Source: an uncultured Roseobacter sp. (GTDB lineage: Bacteria > Pseudomonadota > Alphaproteobacteria > Rhodobacterales > Rhodobacteraceae). From it: a DNA stretch of 64,000 bases. The notes under the pieces are model-generated. The model was given only the letters and a program-made list of their open reading frames with translations, did no database searches and had not been told where the DNA came from. This document shows positions 8,741 to 18,973 of this stretch, piece by piece. Location: assembly GCF_947496515.1 (NCBI RefSeq), contig NZ_CANMDB010000002.1, positions 671,378 to 735,377 on the forward strand, read 5' to 3'. How positions within the stretch are numbered: position 1 is the stretch's first letter; each line of letters opens with the position of its first letter. The position numbers and the translations under genes are program-made.

Positions 8741-10861
8741 CTAGAACTCAGACCATCCCTCATCAAGTTCAGGTTCGGGTTGTTCTTGACCGGTTGGCTT
8801 TAGCTGTGGTTGCGATACGGCTGCTGTTTTTGCCGGGGCACTGCCGTTCTGCGCCCGTGCGGGTGCCGGCTGCTCGTTTAGCTCAGATGTCTTGAAATCA
8901 TTTGCGAGCTTTGCCAGTGCTTTTGCGGAGTCGGCAAGGGAGTAGCTGGCTGCCGTGGTTTCCTCAAACATGGCGGCATTTTTCTGGGTTGCGCTGTCAA
9001 TTTCGGTTACGGCGAGATTCACGTTGGCAATGCCGTCCGCCTGCTGGCGCGCGGACTGCGCAATCTGGGAGACATGACCGGCGGCCTCGTCGATCGACGA
9101 TGACATTTTCTGGATGGCAGACCCGGTTTCGCCCACAAGGCCAACACCGCGCGCAACTTGATCAGAGCTGCTTTTGATCAGCTTCTCGATTTCATCTGCC
9201 GATTTGGCGGCCTGACCTGCAAGCGCGCGAACCTCGGAGGCGACCACACTGAAACCGCGCCCGGATTCGCCAGCCCGCGCAGCCTCGACCCCCGCATTCA
9301 ATGCCAAGAGATTTGTCTGAAAAGCGATGCGGTTGATGACGTCGACGGTCTCCGTGATCTGCGTCGAGAACGCGGCGATCTCATCCATGGCCGCGATGGC
9401 GTTCTGTACCGCTTCTTCGCTTTCGCGCGCATTGTCGATTGCGGAGGTGACAAGTTTATGGGCGTTTTCTGCCCCATCGGCCGCGGATTTCACGGACACG
9501 GTCAGTTCCTCAACCGCCGCCGAGGTCTCTTCAAGGCTGGCGGCAGTTTTCTCCGTGCGGTTGGAAAGATCCGCCGCCGCCGCAGAGATATCCTCGGAGT
9601 CGCGCAGAACATCGGCAGCGCTACTGGTGATCTGGACCATCGCCTTTTCAAACTGTTCCGCGGTCGAATTGGTATCCCGCTGAAGGTCAGCGAACGCGCC
9701 TTTGAAATCCCCGGTCATGCGGATACGAAGATTGGCGCTCGCAAGCTCCTGCAGAACCGAGCATGCGGATTTTAGGCCGCTGTCAACCGTGCCGAGCAGC
9801 GCATTGACCCCGGTCTTGACGTCGTCGAGAGACTTTTCGCCGAACTCCTGCGTGATCCGCTGGCCAAAATCACCCGCTTTCGCGGCGCCGATCACCTTCT
9901 CGAGCTCCATCTCCAGTGCACGAGATCTTTCAGCTCTGGCATCGGCGCGCTCCTTCTCTTCGCGCGCGTGTTCTGCCTCGGTTGCTGCCTGCTTCTCCTT
10001 TGCAAGCTGTGCCTCTTTTTCAGCCTCCGCAGCTTCAGCCTTGGCCTTCTCCTGGGCGGCGCGGAGCTCTTCGGATTTGAGCGCGTTATCACGGAAGACC
10101 GCCAACGCACCTGCCATCTGGCCGATCTCATTCTTGGTCGAACCCGTTTCTATGTCGATGTCCATTTGACCATCCGCCAGGGCACGCATGTTCTCTGTCA
10201 TACGGCCGATTGGGTCTGTGATGGACCGAATGACGAGAAGCGTCGATACGAGACACAGAACAACGCTCGCCAGCGTTGCAATCAAAAAGAACAAGCGTGA
10301 GCGATCTGCCGCAGCAACGGCTTGTCGTGCGCCGCTAGTCGTTTCCTGAATGGTTGTGTTGCTGGCTGATTGCGCGATCTCGATGACTTCGAGGAACACC
10401 CGGTCTGCGCTGTTGATCATCACAGTGCCGGTGACGGGTTCGATCGCCAACATTTCCAGCGCACCGGTGCTGGCACTCAGATATTCGCGGACCTTTTCGT
10501 TGGTGAGCGCGGTGATGGATCCTTCAGGCGCGACGGCGGCGAACTCATAGGCGGATGCCAAACGCTTCAGTGCTTCGTCTGCTTTGGCAAATTGATTGTC
10601 CATCGGCTCACCTTGCAAGCCGGTATTGACCAGCGCGCTGGTGCGCACAACTTCGAGATGCGCGCCCTGCAACATGGAGTAGGTTTGCGAGATCTCTGCC
10701 AGTTGCGGAATGGTCTCCTCCGCCGTCTGGTCAAGCTTTTCCGTGAGGTTCAGAATTGCGTGGCGGGCAATCAACGCACTGCCGATCAGGGCGAGCGCGG
10801 CAATCGCAACGATCATCAACCCTTTGTGCCGAAGCTTCATCTGTTGAAAAAACTTGCCCAT
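8741..10861 (-). CDS. Methyl-accepting chemotaxis protein with two HAMP-like regions
   Basis: Transmembrane chemoreceptor feeding a CheA/CheW array. Order from the N-terminus: TM1 (about 15-34), a helical periplasmic domain of about 155 residues (four-helix-bundle type rather than cache), TM2 (190-211), HAMP (about 212-265), a long Ala/Glu/Lys coiled coil (265-320), a second HAMP-like stretch (about 325-405) and the signalling domain, with the conserved hairpin [20 protein letters not shown] near residues 517-536. The C-terminus ends EGWSEF after a Pro/Gln-rich tail, which could tether adaptation enzymes. I chose ATG 10861 over a GTG nine bases upstream because AAGG lies eight bases before it. 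A secreted cache protein gene lies just upstream on the same strand. Confidence 0.93.
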   Translation of the reverse strand: MGKFFQQMKLRHKGLMIVAIAALALIGSALIARHAILNLTEKLDQTAEETIPQLAEISQTYSMLQGAHLEVVRTSALVNTGLQGEPMDNQFAKADEALKRLASAYEFAAVAPEGSITALTNEKVREYLSASTGALEMLAIEPVTGTVMINSADRVFLEVIEIAQSASNTTIQETTSGARQAVAAADRSRLFFLIATLASVVLCLVSTLLVIRSITDPIGRMTENMRALADGQMDIDIETGSTKNEIGQMAGALAVFRDNALKSEELRAAQEKAKAEAAEAEKEAQLAKEKQAATEAEHAREEKERADARAERSRALEMELEKVIGAAKAGDFGQRITQEFGEKSLDDVKTGVNALLGTVDSGLKSACSVLQELASANLRIRMTGDFKGAFADLQRDTNSTAEQFEKAMVQITSSAADVLRDSEDISAAAADLSNRTEKTAASLEETSAAVEELTVSVKSAADGAENAHKLVTSAIDNARESEEAVQNAIAAMDEIAAFSTQITETVDVINRIAFQTNLLALNAGVEAARAGESGRGFSVVASEVRALAGQAAKSADEIEKLIKSSSDQVARGVGLVGETGSAIQKMSSSIDEAAGHVSQIAQSARQQADGIANVNLAVTEIDSATQKNAAMFEETTAASYSLADSAKALAKLANDFKTSELNEQPAPARAQNGSAPAKTAAVSQPQLKPTGQEQPEPELDEGWSEF

Positions 10862-10940
10862 CAAACGCACCTTATTGCAGCTGGTAATTGTGTTCTGGCC
10901 CGGCGCTCAATGCACCGGACCAGCGTCTCATAAGGACAAA

Positions 10941-11396
10941 TCAGCCCTTGTAGATGCCGACGCCCGCATAGTAGTCGCCAAAGCGCATGATGTGGGTGGA
11001 TTTTGCTTCCATGTTGCCGGTCGCGGGGTTTGGCCAGTGATAGTCAACCCAACCTTCGCCCGAGCTGCGCGCGACTTCGTTCATTTCAGCAATAAAGGCG
11101 TTGCCGTTGGCATCGGTCAGGCCGCTCAGATCACGACCGACGAGCGCTGCGTTGACGCCATGCGCGACAAAATTGCCGTCGATTTCGCTGACGAAAACAT
11201 ACAGGTCGCGGTCGTGAAAATCGGCGTTCGATTTGTCCGACACCGCTGCAATCAGCGCGTCGATGCCTTCCGCCTCATAAAGCGCCACGGCGCGCTCCAG
11301 CATGGCAGTTGCTTCTTCGGCTGTGCCTTGTTCAGAAGCGGCCGCCATAAAGGGGGCGATGGTGATCGCCAGCATCAAAAAGAACTTTTTAATCAT
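10941..11396 (-). CDS. Secreted single cache-domain protein
   Basis: The 151-residue product has a signal peptide (MIKKFFLMLAITIAPFMAAA) and then a small-molecule sensing fold of the cache type: a long first helix (ATAMLERAVALYEAEG), then FHDRDLYVFVSEIDGNFVAHG, GRDLSGLTDANGNAFI and EGWVDYHWPNPATGNMEAKSTH, ending in the strand YYAGVGIYKG. The ATG at 11396 is preferred over one 57 bases upstream because the signal peptide begins there and GGAG lies ten bases before it. It has no membrane anchor or output domain. It lies 79 bases before the chemoreceptor on the same strand, so it may be a soluble ligand-binding partner for it; that is inference. Confidence 0.85.
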   Translation of the reverse strand: MIKKFFLMLAITIAPFMAAASEQGTAEEATAMLERAVALYEAEGIDALIAAVSDKSNADFHDRDLYVFVSEIDGNFVAHGVNAALVGRDLSGLTDANGNAFIAEMNEVARSSGEGWVDYHWPNPATGNMEAKSTHIMRFGDYYAGVGIYKG

Positions 11397-11620
11397 ATCA
11401 CGTGGTCTCCGTTGTTCAGGACTGGAGCGGTGATGAACGCAAGGTGTAAACAAAACCCAAATATCGAGGCTGAATGCGCCGGTAGAGCGAGCTATCCGAC
11501 TTAAAAATCGCTACAATATGAATGAAGCCGCGAGCCAAATGGAAGCGCCCTGCACCTCTTATCCCGGCCGAACGCTCGGGCGCTGCTGTCTTGCGCAACA
11601 TGGCACCGCAAATGGGTGCT

Positions 11621-12664
11621 TCAACCGGGGCCATTCCGTCGATGTGGCATGTCGGTCAGCAGGCGCGCAGCCAACGGTGCGCCGATGATCACGATGAAGA
11701 TCCGAAGGACGTGGTGGGCCACGACGAATGCCATATCCGCGCCAACGATCAGCGCCAGCACGGTCAGTTCTGCCTGACCGCCGGGGGCAAAAGCCAGCAA
11801 CGTTTCCAGCCCGGGCGCGAGGCCCAGACCATAGACCGTTTCAACCACGATCAGTGTCAGGATGATCAACAGGATGCAAAAACCCAGACTTGCAGTCAGA
11901 TCACGTCTGATCTCGGCCAGTGTCACGCCAGTATACTTGCAGCCGATGCTCATACCGATCACGAATTGTGCGGCCCAGATCACTTCGGCTGGCGGACGGT
12001 GGTGCAGCCCGCCTGACACGGTGATCGCAGCCGTCACGATAAGGGGGCCGAGAATGGCGGCACCAAACAGACCAATCCGACGCGCACCCCACCAGCCGAA
12101 AACCGCGCAGAGCACCATAATGACCAGCGCATCTACCGGAATTTCGCCGATGGGCCGACCCGGCGGGTTTGTAAGGTCCGCCTCCCAGATACCTTGGATG
12201 AGGAAGGGAAGGGTGGCGACAATCACCAGCAGTCGTGTTGCGTGGATCAGTGACAGTGTGCGGACGTTTGCGCCCGCCTCCTGGCCAAACAGCACCATGT
12301 CCTGAAGGCCGCCGGGCATGGCCGCATAGTAGGCCGTGGGAAGGTCGTAGCCGCACAGGCGCCGAAAGTAAGGGACACCGATCAGCCCGACGGCCATGAC
12401 CATAAGCGGTACCATCAGCAGAGTGGGCCACATGGCAGGCAGGCTGACCAGGACGGCGGGTGTCAGGCTGGCGCCCACAGCGACCCCGAGCACCGTGCGC
12501 ATGGCTTCGTTCACCGGAGCGATTGCCGCCATGCGCAGCCCGCCGAGGGCTGCCAGAAGGCAGGCGCCGATCGGTCCGAGGAGCCACGGCAGCGGGAGGT
12601 TCAACACGTGAAAGAACAGCACGCCCGACAGGGCAACCGATATGGCGGTGAGCACCCCGATCAC
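11621..12664 (-). CDS. AbrB-family membrane protein (former 'ammonia monooxygenase')
   Basis: Integral membrane protein of 347 residues with about ten hydrophobic spans and the family hallmarks LPWLLGPIGACLLAALGG near the start, YYAAMPGGLQDMVLFGQEAGANV in the middle, and the repeated half FAPGGQAELTVLALIVGADMAFVVAHHVLR. It belongs to the transport/regulator membrane AbrB family (PF05145), whose database label 'ammonia monooxygenase' is a historical mistake; the real substrate is unknown. It is monocistronic as far as seen. The family identification is firm, the function is not. Confidence 0.88.
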   Translation of the reverse strand: MIGVLTAISVALSGVLFFHVLNLPLPWLLGPIGACLLAALGGLRMAAIAPVNEAMRTVLGVAVGASLTPAVLVSLPAMWPTLLMVPLMVMAVGLIGVPYFRRLCGYDLPTAYYAAMPGGLQDMVLFGQEAGANVRTLSLIHATRLLVIVATLPFLIQGIWEADLTNPPGRPIGEIPVDALVIMVLCAVFGWWGARRIGLFGAAILGPLIVTAAITVSGGLHHRPPAEVIWAAQFVIGMSIGCKYTGVTLAEIRRDLTASLGFCILLIILTLIVVETVYGLGLAPGLETLLAFAPGGQAELTVLALIVGADMAFVVAHHVLRIFIVIIGAPLAARLLTDMPHRRNGPG

Positions 12665-13367
12665 GCAGGTATTCTCGGTTGCTCTAGAGGAGGCCGTCCC
12701 GCCGCAGTTGCTCCTTCGTGGATCAAACGATCTTCGGCTTTCGAATACGCGGCGCAGAGACTGGAGTGCTTGGCCGCTCTTGTCAGGGTGTGGACGGCGC
12801 TGGACGCGGTGGGTGTGCGGGCCCGATGGGTCGGCAGGTCGGAATGGACGGCCAACCGGGTGTCCGAGGGCAGGCTATGGCCTCTTTTGGGATATGTACG
12901 AGGGCTGACACGGCAGAGAGCGCAAGGCCAGCGCCCACCGTTGAGCCGATCAAGCGCCGGCCCGTCCTGCGCACTGCTCAGTGTCCGCGGATGCCGCAGA
13001 ACAGGCAGTCTTTCGTCCATCTCCGAGACGAGTGGAGCGCATCTTACGAGACAGCGGCGCTGTCTTTCCCGATGTTCCGATCCGGTGTCATAGTTAAAAA
13101 GGGGGCGAATTTTCCGGCGTAGATGGCGATCAGATGAAATCCGCTCCCTGACCGCACGGACCCCACCGAAATTACGGCACGGCGTCACGACACAGGCCGT
13201 GTCTTTGCGGGAGGTGATTGCTCGGGACAGACTTGCCCCCTTGATCCGGCTGGGCATGGGCAATGTGATGACCCATCCTTAACCGGCCGTTGGGCCAGTG
13301 TAAAACGCAACGCCGTTCCACCTGCCACGTGGCAGTTCCGACCGGCTTGTCCCGAATGAAATCCCAA
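12665..13367. other. Large intergenic region, about 700 bases
   Basis: Lies between the AbrB-family gene and tRNA-Gly. Several open frames exist on both strands, but all have arginine/proline-rich compositions typical of random GC-rich frames and none starts well. No tRNA, riboswitch or clear IS inverted repeat was recognised. It may hold decayed sequence. Confidence 0.4.
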
Positions 13368-13442
13368 TGGAGCGGGCGAGGCGATTCGAACGCCCGACCC
13401 TAACCTTGGCAAGGTTATGCTCTACCCCTGAGCTACGCCCGC
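13368..13442 (-). tRNA. tRNA-Gly (GCC)
   Basis: Read on the minus strand, a GCGGGCG acceptor strand pairs with CGCCCGC. The D arm is GCTC/GAGC, the anticodon stem and loop (CCTTGCCAAGG) places GCC at the anticodon, and the T loop is TTCGAAT. The CCA end is encoded (13368-13370). Length is 75 with CCA. I saw no duplicated 3' end nearby, so there is no sign of an integrated element here. Confidence 0.96.
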
Positions 13443-13536
13443 TTCCTTGGGTGAGCCGGGAGATACCTGCGCCGGGGTCTGCCTGCAAGTGAAAAATCCC
13501 CTGCCTCCGCAAAAAACCCGCTGCCGGAGCCGGGCA

Positions 13537-13917
13537 TCAGCCGTGCGTCTCGATCAGGTCCCAGCGATTGCCGAAAGGATCGCGGAACACCGCCACCGTA
13601 CCATAGGGCTCATGGCGCGGAGCCTCCTCAAAGACGATACCGCGGGCCTGAAGTGCCGCATGATCGCGGGCAAAGTCATCCGTCTCCAGAAAGAGCCAGA
13701 CGCGGCCCGCACCCTGATTGCCGATGGCGGCGCGCTGCCGGTCGGTATCTGCGCGGGCCAGCACGATGCGCAGCTGTCCGCCCGGTGCGGTCACCGTGAC
13801 CCATCGTTTGCGGCCCTGGTCGATGTCCTCGCTGAGCGTGAAGCCGAGCGTACCGCAGAAAAAGGCGATGCCGGCCTCGTAATCGGGCACGATAATGGAC
13901 AGGGCGGCGAGATGCAC
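13537..13917 (-). CDS. VOC-family (glyoxalase/bleomycin-resistance fold) protein
   Basis: The 126-residue single-module vicinal oxygen chelate protein has the two beta-alpha-beta-beta units typical of the family: MHLAALSIIVPDYEAGIAFFCGTLGF at the start and GTVAVFRDPFGNRWDLIE at the end. The conserved DPFGNRW-x-L-I-E motif supplies the last metal ligand (Glu), and the early His is present. Substrate is unknown; such proteins act as glyoxalases, dioxygenases or drug-binding proteins. It follows the potassium transporter gene by 18 bases on the same strand and is probably co-transcribed, although no functional link is apparent. Confidence 0.88.
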   Translation of the reverse strand: MHLAALSIIVPDYEAGIAFFCGTLGFTLSEDIDQGRKRWVTVTAPGGQLRIVLARADTDRQRAAIGNQGAGRVWLFLETDDFARDHAALQARGIVFEEAPRHEPYGTVAVFRDPFGNRWDLIETHG

Positions 13918-13935
13918 GGGGCGCGGTCTCCGGTC

Positions 13936-15324
13936 TTAGAGGACGAGATCGTTGTCCCGCTCTTCCTCGCGGGTTTCATCATGGGTGGCAAGCGCGATGC
14001 CAAAGGTCAGGATCCCGACGCGGCCCGCCGTCATCAGCGCCACGACGATGAGCTTGCCCAGATCCGACAGATCGCCGGTGATCCCCATGCTGAGCCCAAC
14101 GGTGCCGAGCGCCGAGATCACCTCGAACATCACCTGCTCAAAGGGTTTGCCCGCCTCCGTGAGCAGCAGCAGGAACAGCGCCACCGCCAGCAGCACCAGA
14201 TAGTAGCTCAGGCTCGCGGTCGCGTTCTGCAGCCGCTGGAGCGGGATATCACGCTTGAAAAAGCGGATGCGGTCCCGCCCCTTGGTTGTCGATCGTACCA
14301 GCCCGATCAAGGCCGCAAAGGAGGTCGTCTTGAGCCCGCCGCCCGTGCCCGCAGGTGAGGCGCCGATGATCATTAGGAAAAAGAACACGACCAGCACGGC
14401 ATGGCTCAGCGCGCCGATAGGGTAGGTGTTGAACCCCACGGTGGTCGAGGCGGTCATCACCTGAAAGAAGGCAGTCAGCAGCCGTTCGGAGGGGGGCAGG
14501 GCGGCGATGCCTGGCTCCACCACCATGACGATCAGAGTGCCTATGAGCAAAAACAGCAGTGTCATGCGCATGATCACCTTGCTGGTGAACCCCAGATGCG
14601 GCGCACGCCCGGACAGCGTGCGCGAGGCATCCACCACGATCAAAAATCCCATGGCGCCCAGGATGCTGAGCGCACTGATCGTCAGGGTGATGCCTGCGTG
14701 CGCGCTGAAACTTTCAAAGCTGTTGGAAAAGAGGCTAAAGCCCGCTGTGCAGAACGCAGACACCGAATGAAAGATCGCACTCCACAAGGGGTTTTCCACC
14801 TCCTGCTGGCGAAACAGCAGATAGAGAATGGCCGCCCCCACTGCCTCGCAGATAAAGGTGAACCGGACGACGGAGCGGATGAAGGTCCTCGGTTTGACGT
14901 CCTCGGGCAAGTTGAAGGCCTTGCGTGTGGCCTCCCGGCGCAGGCGGCTGATCCGGTCCTGCGTTGTCAGCACGATGAAGGAGCCCACGGTCATGTACCC
15001 CAGCCCGCCAAGCTGGATCAGCAGCAGGATCACCAACTCGCCGAAAAAGCTGTAGCTGGCGCCGGGATTGACCGACACCAGCCCCGTGGTGGAGACCGCG
15101 GATGCGGAGATAAACAGGTTGTCGAGAGCGGGCACCGGCACCGCCTGCGCCCAGGGCAGGCTGAGCAGTGCCCAGCCGAGGATGATGTAGCTCAGATATC
15201 CCATCAGCAGCAGCTTGGCCGGATTGGTCTGCACCAACACCGCCCGCAGCCGGAGCAGCCGCATCTTCAGCGTCGGATTTTTGCGCTGCGCCTTGGCCTT
15301 GTCGGTATCTTTCTCGCCTGCCAC
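13936..15324 (-). CDS. TrkH/KtrB-type potassium transporter membrane subunit
   Basis: Potassium-translocating subunit with four repeated membrane-pore-membrane units. The first filter-like segment is SASAVSTTGLVSVNPG and later ones are HSVSAFCTAGFSLF, VMTASTTVGFNTYP and EVISALGTVGLSMG, as expected of KtrB/TrkH. The N-terminal 35 residues are charged and cytoplasmic. I prefer the GTG at 15324 (VAGEKDTDKAK), which has GAGGAA six bases before it, to a TTG at 15360 with no such site. The partner regulatory subunit (TrkA/KtrA) is not in the window. It lies about 80 bases downstream of pyruvate carboxylase on the same strand, and the VOC gene follows closely. Confidence 0.92.
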   Translation of the reverse strand: MAGEKDTDKAKAQRKNPTLKMRLLRLRAVLVQTNPAKLLLMGYLSYIILGWALLSLPWAQAVPVPALDNLFISASAVSTTGLVSVNPGASYSFFGELVILLLIQLGGLGYMTVGSFIVLTTQDRISRLRREATRKAFNLPEDVKPRTFIRSVVRFTFICEAVGAAILYLLFRQQEVENPLWSAIFHSVSAFCTAGFSLFSNSFESFSAHAGITLTISALSILGAMGFLIVVDASRTLSGRAPHLGFTSKVIMRMTLLFLLIGTLIVMVVEPGIAALPPSERLLTAFFQVMTASTTVGFNTYPIGALSHAVLVVFFFLMIIGASPAGTGGGLKTTSFAALIGLVRSTTKGRDRIRFFKRDIPLQRLQNATASLSYYLVLLAVALFLLLLTEAGKPFEQVMFEVISALGTVGLSMGITGDLSDLGKLIVVALMTAGRVGILTFGIALATHDETREEERDNDLVL

Positions 15325-15402
15325 AGGGCATTCCTCGATCGGGAAAGTCGATGCGGCCAATGGTTCAATAGCCGCAGTATGCGAACTAGTATGATCGGCC
15401 CG

Positions 15403-18400
15403 TCATTCGAGTTCGACAAGCAGGTCTTTTGCGTCAATCTGGCCGCCGGGGCTCACGTGGACGGCCTTGACGGTGGCATCGCGCTCCGCATGAATGCCCG
15501 TTTCCATCTTCATCGCCTCAATGGTCAGCAACAGATCACCTGCCTTGACCTTGGCTCCGGCCTGGGCGGCGACGGAGGCCACCACACCCGGCATTGGCGC
15601 GCCGATATGATCCGCGTTGCCGGTTTCCGCTTTCGGACGCTGGGTTGTGCTGGCCTTGACCAGCCGGTTCGGCACGCGGATCACCCGCGGCTGACCGTTG
15701 AGCTCAAAGAACACCCGAACCTCGCCATCGGGACTGGTCTCGCCCACGGCCTGCAATCGGATCTCCAGCGTCTTGCCAGGGTCGATCTCAGCCGAGATTT
15801 CCTCGCCCGGCTCCATCCCGTAAAAGAATGTCTTGGTGGGCAGGGTGCGCACGGGCCCGTAGGTCCGGTGACGGCCCATGTAGTCGAGGAAGACCTTGGG
15901 ATACATCAGATAGCCTGACAGATCCTCATCATCGAGGCTGCGGCCCTCCATCGCGTCGGAGGCTTCTTGCCGCAGCGCCTCCAGATCGGCGGGGGGCAGG
16001 TGTTTGCCGGGCCGTTCGGTATTGGGGGCTTCATCCTTCAGCACCTTGCGCAGGATACCATCGGGGAAACCGCCGGGTGGCTGGCCCAGATCGCCGCGCA
16101 TCATGCCAATGACGCTGTCAGGAAAGGACACCTCCGTGCCCGGGTTTTCCACATCGGCGCGGGTCAGCCCCTGGCTAACCATCATCAGGGCCATGTCACC
16201 GACCACTTTTGAGGACGGCGTGACCTTGACGATATCGCCGAACATCTGGTTCACATCCGCATAGGTGCGCGCCACCTGCGGCCAGCGGTCCTCCAACCCC
16301 AGTGACGCTGCCTGCGCCTTGAGATTGGTGAACTGACCGCCCGGCATCTCGTGCAGATAAACCTCGGACGACGGCGCCTGCATGCCGGTTTCAAAGGCGG
16401 CGTATTGCCCGCGCACTTCTTCCCAATAGTCCGAAATCTCACGCACTGCCTGCATCGACAGGCCAGTGTCGCGGTCGGTATGGCGCAGCGCCTCCACCAC
16501 CGATCCCAGCGTGGCTTGCGAGGTATTGCCGGAGAGCGCGTCCATCGCGCAGTCGACAGCATCCACACCCGCTTCGCTGGCCGCGAGGATCGTGGCACAG
16601 GCGACGCCCGCAGTGTCATGGGTGTGGAAGTGGATGGGCAGCCCCACCTCGGATTTCAGTGCACGCACAAGGCTGCGCGCGGCAGCGGGTTTGAGCAGCC
16701 CGGCCATATCCTTCAGACCCAGCACATGGGCGCCTGCCTCGCGCAGCGCCACGCCCATTTCGACATAGTATTTCAGGTTGTACTTGGCGCGGTCCGGGTC
16801 GTTGATGTCCCCCGTGTAGCAGATCGTGCCCTCGCAGATCTTGTCGTTCTCGATCACCGCATCCATGGCGACGCGCATGTTCTCGACCCAGTTGAGGCTG
16901 TCGAAGACGCGGAACACATCGACGCCGGTGCCCGCCGCGACCCGCACGAACTCCTGCACCACATTGTCGGGGTAGTTGGTATAGCCAACACCGTTGCTGC
17001 CGCGCAGCAGCATCTGGGTCATCACGTTGGGCATTGCGGCCCGCAGATCGCGCAGGCGTTGCCACGGGCACTCCTGCAGAAAGCGGTAGGCCACGTCGAA
17101 GGTTGCACCGCCCCAGCACTCCACACTGAACAGCTGTGGCAGGTTTGCTGCATAGGCAGGGGCCACCTTAATCATGTCGAGGCTGCGCATCCGGGTGGCG
17201 AGCAGGCTCTGATGCCCGTCACGCATGGTCGTGTCGGTGATCAAGAGCGCGCGCTGTTGCTTCATCCAGTCAGCGACGGCCTGCGGACCCTTTTGTTCGA
17301 GCAGGTTCCGCGTCCCCATCATCGGCTCCGCCTTGAGCGCGGGCGGGCGCGGATCCTTCACATGGGCACCGGGGCGCGGGTGGTCCTTGGTCTCCGGATG
17401 GCCGTTGACGGTCACATCCGCGATATAAGTCAGCACCTTGGTGCCCCGGTCGCGCCGACGCGAGAACTGAAACAACTCCGGCGTCTCGTCGATGAACTTG
17501 GTGTGGTAGGTATCGTTGAGGAAGGTCGGGTGCTTGAGCAGGTTTTCCACAAAAGCAATGTTCGTGGAGACGCCCCTGATCCGGAATTCGCGCAAGGCCC
17601 GGTCCATACGCGCAATCGATGCCTCCGGCGTTTGCGCCTTGGCGGTGACCTTGACGAGCAGACTGTCGTAATAGCGCGTGATCACCCCGCCGGAATAGGC
17701 CGTCCCCCCATCAAGGCGGATCCCCATACCGGTCGCTTCGCGAAAGGCGGTAATGCGCCCGTAGTCCGGGATGAAGTTGTTCTGCGGATCCTCGGTGGTG
17801 ATCCGCGTCTGCAGAGCGTGACCGTTGAGCTTCACGTCCTCTTGCGTGGGTTTGCCGGTGGCTTCGGCAATTGTCTTGCCTTCGGCGATCAGGATCTGGG
17901 CCTGCACGATGTCGATGCCCGTCACCTCCTCAGTAACGGTATGTTCGACCTGGACCCGCGGATTGACCTCAATGAAATAGAACTTGTCATCGGCCATATC
18001 CATCAGGAATTCGACGGTACCCGCGCATTCGTAATTGACGTGTTTGCAAATTTTGTAGCCTAGTTTGCAAACTTCTTCCCGTTGTTTTTCAGTGAGATAC
18101 GGAGCGGGCGCGCGTTCGACCACCTTCTGGTTGCGCCGCTGAACCGAGCAATCCCGCTCAAACAGGTGGTACATGCCACTATGCTTGTCACCAAGGATTT
18201 GTACCTCCACGTGGCGGGCGCGCTGGATCATCTTTTCGAGATACCCTTCGCCGTTGCCAAAGGCGGCTTCGGCCTCGCGCCGGCCCTCCAGCACTTTCTC
18301 TTCCACGTCGGCCTCGCCCAGGATCGGGCGCATGCCGCGCCCGCCGCCACCCCAGGAGGCTTTGAGCATCAGCGGATAGCCGATCTCGGCTGCCTCCTTG

Positions 18401-18843
18401 CGGATGGCCTTCATGTCGTCGCCCAGCACTTCCGTTGCCGGGATCACCGGCACACCAGCCTCGACAGCCACCCGGCGGGCGGAGGCTTTGTCACCCAAGG
18501 CGCGCATGGTTTCGGCCCGGGGACCGATGAAGGTGATGCCGTTCTGATCGCAGGCATCCACGAAATCGGGGTTCTCGGACAGCAGGCCGTAGCCGGGGTG
18601 GATCGCATCCGCGCCGCTGGCCTTGGCCACCCGGATCATCTCGTCAATGGACAGATAGGCTGCGACCGGCCCCAACCCCTCGCCGATGCGGTAGGCCTCA
18701 TCCGCCTTGAACCGGTGCAGGCCCAGCTTGTCCTCCTCGGCGTAGACAGCAACCGTCTTTTTGCCCATTTCATTGGCCGCCCGCATGATGCGAATAGCGA
18801 TCTCGCCGCGGTTGGCGATCAGGATCTTGCGGAAATCGGGCAT
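15403..18843 (-). CDS. pyc: Pyruvate carboxylase
   Basis: Biotin-dependent anaplerotic enzyme that makes oxaloacetate from pyruvate and bicarbonate with ATP. At 1146 residues it has all domains in one chain. The biotin carboxylase part (about 1-455) has GYGLLSENPDFVDAC, the glycine-rich ATP loop KASWGGGGRGMR and the catalytic EVNPRVQVEHTVTEEVTG. The carboxyltransferase (about 530-800) begins DTTMRDGHQSLLATRMRS. The C-terminal biotinyl domain carries the lysine of EAMKME near residue 1112. The ATG at 18843 opens with the family-typical RKILIANRGEIAIR. The order pyc then trkH is on one strand. In this group pyruvate carboxylase commonly supports growth on lactate, and an L-lactate-type dehydrogenase lies just upstream. 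Confidence 0.98.
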   Translation of the reverse strand: MPDFRKILIANRGEIAIRIMRAANEMGKKTVAVYAEEDKLGLHRFKADEAYRIGEGLGPVAAYLSIDEMIRVAKASGADAIHPGYGLLSENPDFVDACDQNGITFIGPRAETMRALGDKASARRVAVEAGVPVIPATEVLGDDMKAIRKEAAEIGYPLMLKASWGGGGRGMRPILGEADVEEKVLEGRREAEAAFGNGEGYLEKMIQRARHVEVQILGDKHSGMYHLFERDCSVQRRNQKVVERAPAPYLTEKQREEVCKLGYKICKHVNYECAGTVEFLMDMADDKFYFIEVNPRVQVEHTVTEEVTGIDIVQAQILIAEGKTIAEATGKPTQEDVKLNGHALQTRITTEDPQNNFIPDYGRITAFREATGMGIRLDGGTAYSGGVITRYYDSLLVKVTAKAQTPEASIARMDRALREFRIRGVSTNIAFVENLLKHPTFLNDTYHTKFIDETPELFQFSRRRDRGTKVLTYIADVTVNGHPETKDHPRPGAHVKDPRPPALKAEPMMGTRNLLEQKGPQAVADWMKQQRALLITDTTMRDGHQSLLATRMRSLDMIKVAPAYAANLPQLFSVECWGGATFDVAYRFLQECPWQRLRDLRAAMPNVMTQMLLRGSNGVGYTNYPDNVVQEFVRVAAGTGVDVFRVFDSLNWVENMRVAMDAVIENDKICEGTICYTGDINDPDRAKYNLKYYVEMGVALREAGAHVLGLKDMAGLLKPAAARSLVRALKSEVGLPIHFHTHDTAGVACATILAASEAGVDAVDCAMDALSGNTSQATLGSVVEALRHTDRDTGLSMQAVREISDYWEEVRGQYAAFETGMQAPSSEVYLHEMPGGQFTNLKAQAASLGLEDRWPQVARTYADVNQMFGDIVKVTPSSKVVGDMALMMVSQGLTRADVENPGTEVSFPDSVIGMMRGDLGQPPGGFPDGILRKVLKDEAPNTERPGKHLPPADLEALRQEASDAMEGRSLDDEDLSGYLMYPKVFLDYMGRHRTYGPVRTLPTKTFFYGMEPGEEISAEIDPGKTLEIRLQAVGETSPDGEVRVFFELNGQPRVIRVPNRLVKASTTQRPKAETGNADHIGAPMPGVVASVAAQAGAKVKAGDLLLTIEAMKMETGIHAERDATVKAVHVSPGGQIDAKDLLVELE

Positions 18844-18973
18844 GGGCAGGTCACTTTCTGTAGTCAGTGGCGCCTGTGTAAGAAGAATGCAGGCGCGCGT
18901 AAACGCGTAGTATTGGGTATGTCGCGGGTGCTGCAGCGCAGCATGTTCGCTGCGATTTGTAAAGACCTCGCTC

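Noticed and set aside
16351..18063. A 570-codon plus-strand open frame
   Set aside because: Antisense to pyruvate carboxylase, His/Arg-rich composition and no motif.
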